Origin: a virus
DNA length: 45,370 nucleotides
Strand: one strand, 5' to 3'
Virus record (IMG/VR): IMGVR_UViG_3300047311_000306
Coordinates: 1-45,370 of that record
The notes beneath the pieces are model-generated. The model was not told the origin of the DNA. It searched no databases and worked only from the letters and a program-made list of their open reading frames with translations. Below, piece by piece: positions 40,694 through 45,370 of the stretch. Numbering within the stretch: the stretch's first letter is position 1; each line of letters opens with the position of its first letter. A program made the position numbers and the translations under genes.

Positions 40694-41063
40694 TAGCCCC
40701 TCGCCCTAGCTTCGCGATAACCTGCTCCCAGGTATCGCCTTGCGCGCGGACGTGGAAAAACATGCTGTTGGAAATGCCGACTGTGATTTTGTAGTGTCCG
40801 AGGAGGCTCATTAGCTTTTTGCAATTCTCGCCTGCCGCATCCGCTGCCAAGACGAGCGCCTGATATTCCGCATCCGCTGCCAGGAGCGCCGCCTTGCGCG
40901 CGTCCCGATCCGCTCGCAAGCGGTCCCGTTCCGCGTTTGCGGCTTTCAACGCCTCGCGCGCGGCTTCCCGCACATCGGAACTCGGCGCGGAGGCGTCAAC
41001 GCGGTAGCCCATGTCGCGACCAAGTATCGCCGCCACTTTCTTAATTGCTACTGCCCGTTCCAT
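40683..41063 (-). CDS. Coiled-coil protein, 126 aa
   Basis: GGGGG precedes ATG 41063. Residues about 25-75 form an Ala/Arg/Asp-rich coiled coil (AAREALKAANAERDRLRADR). The C-terminus is a small alpha/beta region (LMSLLGHYKITVGISNSMFF). No family is recognised. Its neighbours are small membrane and basic proteins and the DpdA-like gene. Confidence 0.55.
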   Translation of the reverse strand: MERAVAIKKVAAILGRDMGYRVDASAPSSDVREAAREALKAANAERDRLRADRDARKAALLAADAEYQALVLAADAAGENCKKLMSLLGHYKITVGISNSMFFHVRAQGDTWEQVIAKLGRGANAV

Positions 41064-41064
41064 G

Positions 41065-41244
41065 TCATCCCCCTGCCTTTCTTACCGCGTCCCAATGAGC
41101 CGCTACAGCGGCTTTAACCTTAGCAGCACGCGCCAGCGCATTTTGCCGCCGCGTTGCGGTAAAGCACCATCCGCAAGAGCATTGCACTTGCACGCTAATA
41201 GGGCTGCGCACTGTGAACATGCGGTGTGCAATGGGGTCGGTCAT
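41065..41244 (-). CDS. Small zinc-like protein, 59 aa
   Basis: A leftward ORF from ATG 41244, overlapping the upstream gene by 4 bases. The product has a CSCGWCF motif (VQVQCSCGWCFTATRRQNAL) and a helix ending AHWDAVRKAGG, with a C-terminal His. This is a common phage zinc-knuckle type (C-x-C-x2-C plus His). It is probably a nucleic-acid-binding accessory. Confidence 0.6.
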   Translation of the reverse strand: MTDPIAHRMFTVRSPISVQVQCSCGWCFTATRRQNALARAAKVKAAVAAHWDAVRKAGG

Positions 41245-41570
41245 CGGTCTAGCTTTCTTACCGCGTCAATCAGATCAGACTGCGCAGCTACATCACTGAA
41301 TAGACCGTGATCTGCCGGGGCTTGCGCGACCGTGGGGCGGAGCGGCGCATCCGCCCTCCGTTGGGCCAAGGTCGCCTGATCGCGCGCCAGCGGGTTCGCC
41401 AAGCCCAAGGAACCGCTAATCTGAAACGGTCCTACCATCGCCCCCGGTTGCGCCTTGGCAACGGTGTCGGCAATCATGGCATCTTGTTGCGCGGCAGGAA
41501 CGCCTTTAGCCGTCCATAGTGCGCGCAGCTCCGCTTCCGGCCCTTTAATCAACTGTCGAATTGTCGCCAT
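41241..41570 (-). CDS. Hypothetical protein, 109 aa
   Basis: AAGGGG precedes ATG 41570; upstream in-frame codons to 41600 lack a site. The N-terminal half is helical (TIRQLIKGPEAELRALWTAK, QQDAMIADTVAKAQPGA), followed by a disordered Pro/Ala-rich stretch. The end has HGLFSDVAAQSDLIDAVRKL. No family is recognised. Confidence 0.5.
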   Translation of the reverse strand: MATIRQLIKGPEAELRALWTAKGVPAAQQDAMIADTVAKAQPGAMVGPFQISGSLGLANPLARDQATLAQRRADAPLRPTVAQAPADHGLFSDVAAQSDLIDAVRKLDR

Positions 41571-41614
41571 CGCCTTATCCCCTTGGCCCTCGTCAGACAC
41601 CGCATCACGGTGTT

Positions 41615-41634
41615 AGCGTCCCCTCCGAGACGCT
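41615..41634 (-). repeat. Hairpin-leader-like element, divergent copy
   Basis: AGCGTC and GACGCT pair around an 8-base loop lacking CGGCAA. On the transcript strand it is followed by TAACACCGTGATG, similar to the CAACA tail of the other leaders. It is listed as a degenerate member because the loop differs. Confidence 0.35.
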
Positions 41635-41643
41635 TTCGGCCTT

Positions 41644-41835
41644 TCAATACGCGCAGATCGCCGCCGCCTCGTTCTCGGCATAGCCCTCGTCGAAAAGCTT
41701 CCGCCAAGACGCCAGCCCAGATTGCCGCCGCAGATCGTACCCAATCCGCGCATCAATCACATTCAGCCACGCGGCAAAGCACTCACTCTCGAACCGCTCC
41801 ATCTCGCCGTCCGTAAGTATCGGTAACAGTGTCAT
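41644..41835 (-). CDS. Small acidic protein, 63 aa
   Basis: GGGGAAA precedes ATG 41835 in a hairpin-leader element; ATG 41856 is alternative but lies on the hairpin. The product is helical and acidic (DGEMERFESECFAAWLNVID, KLFDEGYAENEAAAICAY). The pattern of acidic surface and Cys residues is shared with other small genes here. The function is unknown. Confidence 0.55.
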   Translation of the reverse strand: MTLLPILTDGEMERFESECFAAWLNVIDARIGYDLRRQSGLASWRKLFDEGYAENEAAAICAY

Positions 41836-41852
41836 CTGATTTCCCCGTATTT

Positions 41853-41870
41853 GCACCCCGGCAAGGGTGC
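41853..41870 (-). repeat. Hairpin-leader element, copy b
   Basis: GCACCC-CGGCAA-GGGTGC, a perfect 6-bp stem with the conserved loop. On the transcript strand it is followed by AAATACGGGGAAATCAG and the start codon at 41835. The CAACA tail is altered to CAAATA. The upstream flank matches copy f (GGATTGCCGA on the plus strand). Confidence 0.6.
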
Positions 41871-41920
41871 GGCTGGATTGCCGACAAGAGGGCGGATTTT
41901 AACCGCCCTCATAGCTGCAA

Positions 41921-42088
41921 TCAGCGAACGGTGCCGCGAATGTCATGCTCGACAAGGAACGCCTCGGCGGCGACGGTGCTGGCAAAGCGCGGCAATGCAC
42001 GGCCGCAGTCGCGAAGCGCCAACCCGCTGTCCGCATAAACAAGAACGCCATCCGGGCGGAGGGTGAGATAAGGCCAATCGAACCGCAT
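41921..42088 (-). CDS. Small hypothetical protein, 55 aa, first gene of leftward operon
   Basis: GGGAGA precedes ATG 42088 in a hairpin-leader element. The product is beta/alpha (MRFDWPYLTLRPDGVLVYAD, LALRDCGRALPRFASTVAA). It is the promoter-proximal gene of the 8-kb leftward accessory operon, so it is likely to be expressed early and strongly. No family is recognised. Confidence 0.55.
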   Translation of the reverse strand: MRFDWPYLTLRPDGVLVYADSGLALRDCGRALPRFASTVAAEAFLVEHDIRGTVR

Positions 42089-42110
42089 TGAAAATCTCCC
42101 GTGTTGCGTC

Positions 42111-42124
42111 CGCACGGCAATGCG
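42111..42124 (-). repeat. Hairpin-leader element, copy a
   Basis: CGCA-CGGCAA-TGCG; the stem may extend to 7 bp with one mismatch. It lies a few bases downstream of the predicted start of the leftward promoter, so it would be at the very 5' end of the operon transcript. It is followed by CAACACGGGAG and the start at 42088. Confidence 0.55.
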
Positions 42125-42135
42125 AACGTGCAATC

Positions 42136-42163
42136 AGCATACTAGCGTAAGAATGATAGTCAA
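42136..42163 (-). promoter_or_regulatory. Leftward promoter of accessory operon
   Basis: Reading leftward: TTGACT (42163-42158) and TATGCT (42141-42136) separated by 16 bases. The -35 box matches 5 of 6 and the -10 box 4 of 6. The start would be near 42129, producing a short leader that begins with hairpin copy a. It lies in a 210-base AT-rich divergent region. Confidence 0.55.
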
Positions 42164-42255
42164 TGGCTCACAATGGAACATACATAGAACCCGAATAAAT
42201 AAATATAGTGATATTACTGCCACACGGATTTTAGTCCTATCAGCCTCGCCAACAG

Positions 42256-42284
42256 TTGACCTCCGCAACAAAGGTTTTTATTTT
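42256..42284 (+). promoter_or_regulatory. terS: Rightward promoter of terminase small subunit gene
   Basis: TTGACC (42256-42261) and TATTTT (42279-42284) are separated by 17 bases. The -35 box is identical to that of the leftward promoter at 28540. The start would be near 42291, only about 8 bases before ATG 42299, so the message may be nearly leaderless. Confidence 0.5.
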
Positions 42285-42298
42285 ACCGCCCGATCACT

Positions 42299-42883
42299 AT
42301 GCCAATGCTCGATAACACTAAGCATGAACTGTTCGCGCAGCACGTCGCGCGCGGCAAGTCTATGACCGAGAGCTATGTCACCGCAGGATATAGCGAAAAT
42401 GGAAACAACGGCCCTAATCTCGCGCAGGTGCCAGCAATAGCCGAACGCATAATCGAATTAAAGCAGATCGTAGCGGCAAGGGCGCAGGTGACCGCTGAGC
42501 GCGTGCTGGCCGAGCTCGCGCGGATTGGGTTTGCCGATGTGACGCAAGCCGTTGAAATTAAACGCGGTATGGCAAAAATCAAGGATACAAAAAACCTGCC
42601 GCAAGACGTGAAACAAGCCATTTCCGAGATCCGCTCCGGCCGCGACGGCACTGTGGTAAAGTTCCATGATAAGGTCCGCGCGCTCGATGCGCTCGGCAAG
42701 CACCTGGGATTGTTCAAGGAAAACATAGAGTTGAACGTGAATGTTTCGCTGGCAGACCTGGTCAACGGCAGTTACAAGCTCGCGGCTGGCGAACAGCCGG
42801 GCGTGATCGAGCACCAAGCGAATGAACCCGATGCTTCCCATGCGCTTCCCAATGAGCAGGGCGACGGCGGCGAGGCTAGCTAG
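42299..42883 (+). CDS. terS: Terminase small subunit (Terminase_2-like)
   Basis: A 194-residue DNA-packaging protein that recognises phage DNA and recruits the large terminase. The N-terminal HTH-like part has KHELFAQHVARGKSMTESYV and TAGYSENGNNGPNLAQVPA. Next come ERVLAELARIGFADVTQAVE and IRSGRDGTVVKFHDKVRALD, then ALGKHLGLFKE, matching the Terminase_2 layout. The C-terminus is acidic and disordered. ATG 42299 (or 42305) has no clear ribosome-binding site. The large subunit is not next to it in this window, which is unusual. Confidence 0.85.
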   Translation: MPMLDNTKHELFAQHVARGKSMTESYVTAGYSENGNNGPNLAQVPAIAERIIELKQIVAARAQVTAERVLAELARIGFADVTQAVEIKRGMAKIKDTKNLPQDVKQAISEIRSGRDGTVVKFHDKVRALDALGKHLGLFKENIELNVNVSLADLVNGSYKLAAGEQPGVIEHQANEPDASHALPNEQGDGGEAS

Positions 42884-43106
42884 ATCAGTAGCTTAGAGCC
42901 GAATACCATCTGTTTACAGAACAGGAAGTGTGACCGGCGCGCGGTGACGGTCGGATTTGCTTCGGCTCGCGCGGCAGCCCAGGAAACCGACTTGGGGGGT
43001 CGACCGGCCAGCGTGCCACGGCGACCACCCTAAACGCTCTCACATTCCTATTATTTTCTGAGCCGATTGGCTTTCTGCATTTCTGTGGAATTTTCTGAGA
43101 CTATTT

Positions 43107-43179
43107 TGGCACTTTTGGCACAGTGCCATTGACAATTGTGCCAGTGCCAATATCATATTTGGCACAGATGGGAGTGCCA
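43107..43179. promoter_or_regulatory. Array of seven TGGCAC/GTGCCA operator half-sites
   Basis: Half-sites start at 43107, 43116, 43123, 43138, 43144, 43160 and 43174. TGGCAC-A-GTGCCA (43116-43128) is a perfect palindrome next to the -35 box. GTGCCAA...TTGGCAC (43144-43165) brackets the -10 box. The last site overlaps the ribosome-binding region. The 223 bases before the array (42884-43106) hold GC-rich sequence with no gene or clear signal; a packaging site near terS is possible but not evident. Confidence 0.7.
43129..43156 (+). promoter_or_regulatory. Strong rightward promoter inside the operator array
   Basis: A consensus TTGACA (43129-43134) and TATCAT (43151-43156) are separated by 16 bases. 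This is the best -35/-10 pair in the window. Operator half-sites flank and interrupt it, so it is probably strong and tightly regulated. Confidence 0.65.
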
Positions 43180-43180
43180 C

Positions 43181-43615
43181 ATGGGGAATGATCCGTCGCA
43201 GAGGGTAGAGAGGGTAAGGGAGCCTTTGGATGGTCCGCCTACGAATGTGCGGGAGCAGGCGGCGATATTGGAGCGTGACCGGGCGCAGTATGTATTGCGG
43301 TGGCGGGCTAATCCACGGGTTTGTGCGGAGCGTCCTGACAGTTTGAGCAGTGAGAAGTGGTATGGGGACGGGAGTTCTTGGACGGAGGAGCGGATTGAGG
43401 CGGCTTTATCTGAGGCGGCGTTTGATCCTCGTATAGAGAGGAAGCCGAGGGCGGTGGCGGTAATTCCGGAGGGAGCGAAGGTTAAGGTTGGGCCGCCTGC
43501 GGCGGCCGACAAGGGAAGGACGTTGACGGCATTGAAGCCATGGGAGGAAGCGGGGGTATCACGGCGGACTTGGTATAGGCGGTTAGGGAAGGCGGTTCCG
43601 AAGGGAGGCGGGTGA
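43181..43615 (+). CDS. HTH-like protein, first gene of rightward early operon
   Basis: A 144-residue protein. ATG 43181 follows GGGAG at 7 bases and the operator array. The N-terminal half is charged and helical (QAAILERDRAQYVLRWRANP, SWTEERIEAALSEAAF). The C-terminus has RTLTALKPWEEAGVSRRTWY and RRLGKAVPKGG, an HTH-like segment common in small phage regulators. It may autoregulate through the adjacent half-sites. Its codons are visibly G-rich compared with neighbours. Confidence 0.6.
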   Translation: MGNDPSQRVERVREPLDGPPTNVREQAAILERDRAQYVLRWRANPRVCAERPDSLSSEKWYGDGSSWTEERIEAALSEAAFDPRIERKPRAVAVIPEGAKVKVGPPAAADKGRTLTALKPWEEAGVSRRTWYRRLGKAVPKGGG

Positions 43616-43806
43616 TGGCGCGGTTAAAAAGGAAGCGTGGGCGGCGGGTGGTTGTATGGCGGGTATGGGATGGTGGGGCGATTTACGGGTGGGGTTATTT
43701 GCGGACGTTACGGATGGCGCGGGAGACGGCGGCCAAAGCTCGCCGGTTTGGGCGCGAGGTTCGGATCCAGGGTTTAGTGGTGGAGCGGGAGATTATCGAT
43801 GGATGA
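43615..43806 (+). CDS. Small very basic protein, 63 aa
   Basis: ATG 43615 overlaps the preceding stop (TGATG), and GGGAGG lies upstream. The product is rich in Arg/Trp (MARLKRKRGRRVVVWRVWDG, TLRMARETAAKARRFGREVR), probably a nucleic-acid-binding or beta-strand protein. The function is unknown. Confidence 0.5.
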   Translation: MARLKRKRGRRVVVWRVWDGGAIYGWGYLRTLRMARETAAKARRFGREVRIQGLVVEREIIDG

Positions 43807-44026
43807 GATTGAGGCGGTGGCGCGGGTACTGGTCAAGGAGCTGACCGAGACGACCTATGACGATCTACATGACCGCCACTCGCTAAGTCACAGCGGACGG
43901 TCGGTCAGGGGGTATTGGCTAAACGTGGCCGAGGTAGCGATCAATGCGTATCGCCTGCTAGATAATTTCGAGGAGGATTGGGACGAGCATCATCCGGCGG
44001 GGCGTGATCGCAGGTTTACGCCGTGA
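43799..44026 (+). CDS. Small acidic protein, 75 aa
   Basis: GGGAG lies 8 bases before ATG 43799; the start overlaps the previous gene by 8 bases. The product is helical and acidic (EIEAVARVLVKELTETTYDD, VAEVAINAYRLLDNFEEDWD). No family is recognised. Confidence 0.55.
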   Translation: MDEIEAVARVLVKELTETTYDDLHDRHSLSHSGRSVRGYWLNVAEVAINAYRLLDNFEEDWDEHHPAGRDRRFTP

Positions 44027-44065
44027 GTGTGATGCGCTGCATGGAGATAAGGGGAGGTTGACGCG

Positions 44066-44347
44066 ATGCTTTACGATCCGACCTGGAATAAGACACCGAG
44101 CTGTGCCGGTTTGATTGCTTGGCTCGAAACGCAAGACCCGGAGCGCACCTATGATTGGCTCGCCATGAAAGGGTGCCTGATCTGCTTCTACTATGACGCT
44201 CTTGGGATCAATGATTTTAGCGACGTTAATCGACCCATGTATGAGGAGACATTTAGTCGGGTGGAGCAATACTACGCGGTTTGCGAGACGGAGCCGTGGA
44301 CTTTCGGCGCGGCGCTGGCTCGCGCTCGTTTGTTGAGGGGAGATTAA
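44066..44347 (+). CDS. Hypothetical protein, 93 aa
   Basis: GGGGAGG precedes ATG 44066. The product resembles small phage proteins of unknown function (LIAWLETQDPERTYDWLAMK, GCLICFYYDALGINDF, WTFGAALARARLLRGD). It is probably alpha-helical with a Cys-containing core. It starts a run of genes with a common translation-start motif. Confidence 0.55.
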   Translation: MLYDPTWNKTPSCAGLIAWLETQDPERTYDWLAMKGCLICFYYDALGINDFSDVNRPMYEETFSRVEQYYAVCETEPWTFGAALARARLLRGD

Positions 44348-44349
44348 CG

Positions 44350-44523
44350 ATGCCCGATCTTTTTGAGCATCGCCAAGAGCGCCTAAAGGCGGCTGTCCGT
44401 GCGGCGTGTTGCGAGGCGTGCGACTGGCCTGACTGCGGCTGTGAGACAACCGCCAATATTGTCCGCAAGGCTATCGTAGCTTGGGACGATTTTGGCACCG
44501 ATTCATCGGTCATGAAGGATTAA
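44350..44523 (+). CDS. Small Cys-rich protein, 57 aa
   Basis: ATG 44350 is preceded by GGGGAGATTAACG. The product has RAACCEACDWPDCGCETTAN, a Cys cluster that may bind zinc, and a helical end (IVRKAIVAWDDFG). No family is recognised. Confidence 0.55.
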   Translation: MPDLFEHRQERLKAAVRAACCEACDWPDCGCETTANIVRKAIVAWDDFGTDSSVMKD

Positions 44524-44525
44524 CA

Positions 44526-44684
44526 ATGGCGCGATCCAGAAAAGCGATTGAGGCGTGCGCGGCATGGCTCGCCTATTGCCTCAAGATCGGATGGAAGAAA
44601 TCAAGTCTAGATGAGTTGGAGACACTTTGGTGGACACACCACGATGACCACGGGAAGCTAATGCAGCTTCCGCGTCGGTCATAG
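44526..44684 (+). CDS. Small helical protein, 52 aa
   Basis: ATG 44526 is preceded by AAGGATTAACA. The product is helical with aromatic residues (SRKAIEACAAWLAYCLKIGW, SSLDELETLWWTHHDDHG). No family is recognised. Confidence 0.55.
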   Translation: MARSRKAIEACAAWLAYCLKIGWKKSSLDELETLWWTHHDDHGKLMQLPRRS

Positions 44685-44693
44685 AGGATAACG

Positions 44694-44936
44694 ATGACGC
44701 ACGACTTCGTATTATTGCCGCTTGGCACCTATATGCCGACCAGTTTTTCCTCTGACGCGCTAGACGGCCCCTGCACGATATGTGGCAAGCCAGCGAGGGA
44801 GCATCGTGTCGGCGGTCCCGGCCCTTCATGCCCAACGCAGCGTACGCGATGGGATTTAGCAAAACTCGACTTAGGCCCCGCAATCGTTTTCATCGCGGGC
44901 TTTCTGTGCGGTGTGTTTGTTCCGTTCTGGCACTAA
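44694..44936 (+). CDS. Zinc-knuckle protein with C-terminal membrane helix, 80 aa
   Basis: ATG 44694 is preceded by AGAGGATAACG. The middle has CTICGKPAREH and PSCPTQR, a likely zinc knuckle. The C-terminal stretch PAIVFIAGFLCGVFVPFW is a membrane helix. It is probably a membrane-anchored small zinc protein. The function is unknown. Confidence 0.6.
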   Translation: MTHDFVLLPLGTYMPTSFSSDALDGPCTICGKPAREHRVGGPGPSCPTQRTRWDLAKLDLGPAIVFIAGFLCGVFVPFWH

Positions 44937-44953
44937 TAGGAAATGTGAAAGCA

Positions 44954-45112
44954 ATGGCGAAGAAGCGGGCTCAGATAATCAAAGTCAAAGACTACGGCGA
45001 CCATTGGATAAACCGGCTCGCCGTCATTCTAGACACGCTCGCCAAGATGGAGCCGAGGGAACGAGAGGTGTCGCTTGAGTTCATCGTCGCGAAGTACCTC
45101 AAGCGTTCATGA
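44954..45112 (+). CDS. Small basic protein, 52 aa
   Basis: ATG 44954 or GTG 44945, the latter better spaced from AGGAA. The product is basic and helical (MAKKRAQIIKVKDYGDHWIN, RLAVILDTLAKMEPREREVS, LEFIVAKYLKRS). No family is recognised. Confidence 0.5.
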   Translation: MAKKRAQIIKVKDYGDHWINRLAVILDTLAKMEPREREVSLEFIVAKYLKRS

Positions 45113-45123
45113 AGGGATTAACG

Positions 45124-45327
45124 ATGGAGCAGGTCGAGAATTGCAAAGTCGATGATTGCCAAAAGCGCGTATTGCTGGCGCACTTAAAGCAAGCACTTCG
45201 GCAATGGCATATGTATGCCGAAATGGTCGAAAACCCCAATGACTGTGATCTGATAACTGAGCAAACGCCAGAAGGCGAAATGTATCGTGAGGCCGTCGCC
45301 TTTGTTGCTGCAATGGAAGCACACTAA
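45124..45327 (+). CDS. Small acidic helical protein, 67 aa
   Basis: ATG 45124 is preceded by AAGGGATTAACG. The product begins MEQVENCKVDDCQKRVLLAH and contains QALRQWHMYAEMVENPNDCD. It is helical with several Cys. No family is recognised. Confidence 0.55.
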   Translation: MEQVENCKVDDCQKRVLLAHLKQALRQWHMYAEMVENPNDCDLITEQTPEGEMYREAVAFVAAMEAH

Positions 45328-45340
45328 TAGGGAATTAACG

Positions 45341-45370
45341 ATGGGAGAGCGGCGTGAAGATGCCTGGAGA
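45341..45370 (+). CDS. Gene cut by the window end
   Basis: ATG 45341 follows GGGAATTAACG, the start motif shared with the preceding small genes. Only ten codons are visible (MGERREDAWR). Nothing can be said about its function. Confidence 0.5.
   Translation, partial: MGERREDAWR

Noticed and set aside
42884-43106. Packaging (cos/pac) site after the terminase small subunit
   Set aside because: The location is suggestive and the DNA is GC-rich, but I see no repeat or bend pattern specific enough to name one.

Overview
The window looks like a contiguous stretch of a tailed phage with a T7-like (podovirus) virion that infects an alphaproteobacterium. This could equally be a prophage, but no integrase, lysogeny cassette or host gene is visible. 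The T7-like assignment rests on gene order: a tail tubular protein B relative, a T7 gp13-type protein, a gp14-type protein, a lytic transglycosylase, an unknown protein in the gp15 position and a 2056-residue ejection-type protein, followed by fibres and lysis genes. The host guess rests on a GcrA-type regulator (28.6 kb), a family otherwise confined to alphaproteobacteria and their phages, and on GC-rich codons. No large terminase, portal, capsid or DNA polymerase lies in the window.

Layout. (1) 0-13.0 kb, rightward: tail tube and internal virion (ejection) proteins. (2) 13.0-17.9 kb: three fibre genes that share an N-terminal module (two carry long collagen-like Gly-X-Y stretches), then tandem C1q/jelly-roll-like proteins. 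(3) 17.9-23.7 kb: GH24 lysozyme, holin-like and membrane proteins, two papain/NlpC-like cysteine hydrolases, a lipoprotein, an HTH-metallophosphoesterase fusion and a His-rich secreted protein. (4) 22.8-28.5 kb, leftward: small genes, a putative annealing protein next to a RecE-like PDDEXK exonuclease, a glycosyltransferase and a YodC-like protein. (5) 28.5 kb: a compact divergent promoter region with a palindrome. (6) 28.6-33.3 kb, rightward: GcrA, RuvC-like resolvase, HNH and PDDEXK-like nucleases, small genes. (7) 33.2-42.1 kb, leftward: about 28 mostly unknown small genes plus a DpdA/TGT-like DNA-modification enzyme. Several of these genes are preceded by a recurring hairpin with a conserved loop. 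(8) 42.1-42.3 kb: second divergent promoter region. (9) 42.3-45.4 kb, rightward: terminase small subunit, then an operator-rich promoter and a run of small genes with near-identical translation-initiation sequences.

How it fits together. Blocks 1-3 are the late virion and lysis genes. Blocks 4 and 6 supply recombination, DNA processing and host-programme interference (GcrA). Block 7 looks like an early or accessory island with possible DNA hypermodification and unknown, possibly anti-host, small proteins. The most unusual signals are the family of intergenic hairpins with a constant loop and co-varying stems, the seven TGGCAC/GTGCCA half-sites around the 43.1-kb promoter, two out-of-frame genes nested inside the giant ejection gene, the split tail protein with inserted IPT domains, and the DpdA homologue. 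All family names come from reading motifs by eye; no database search was run.
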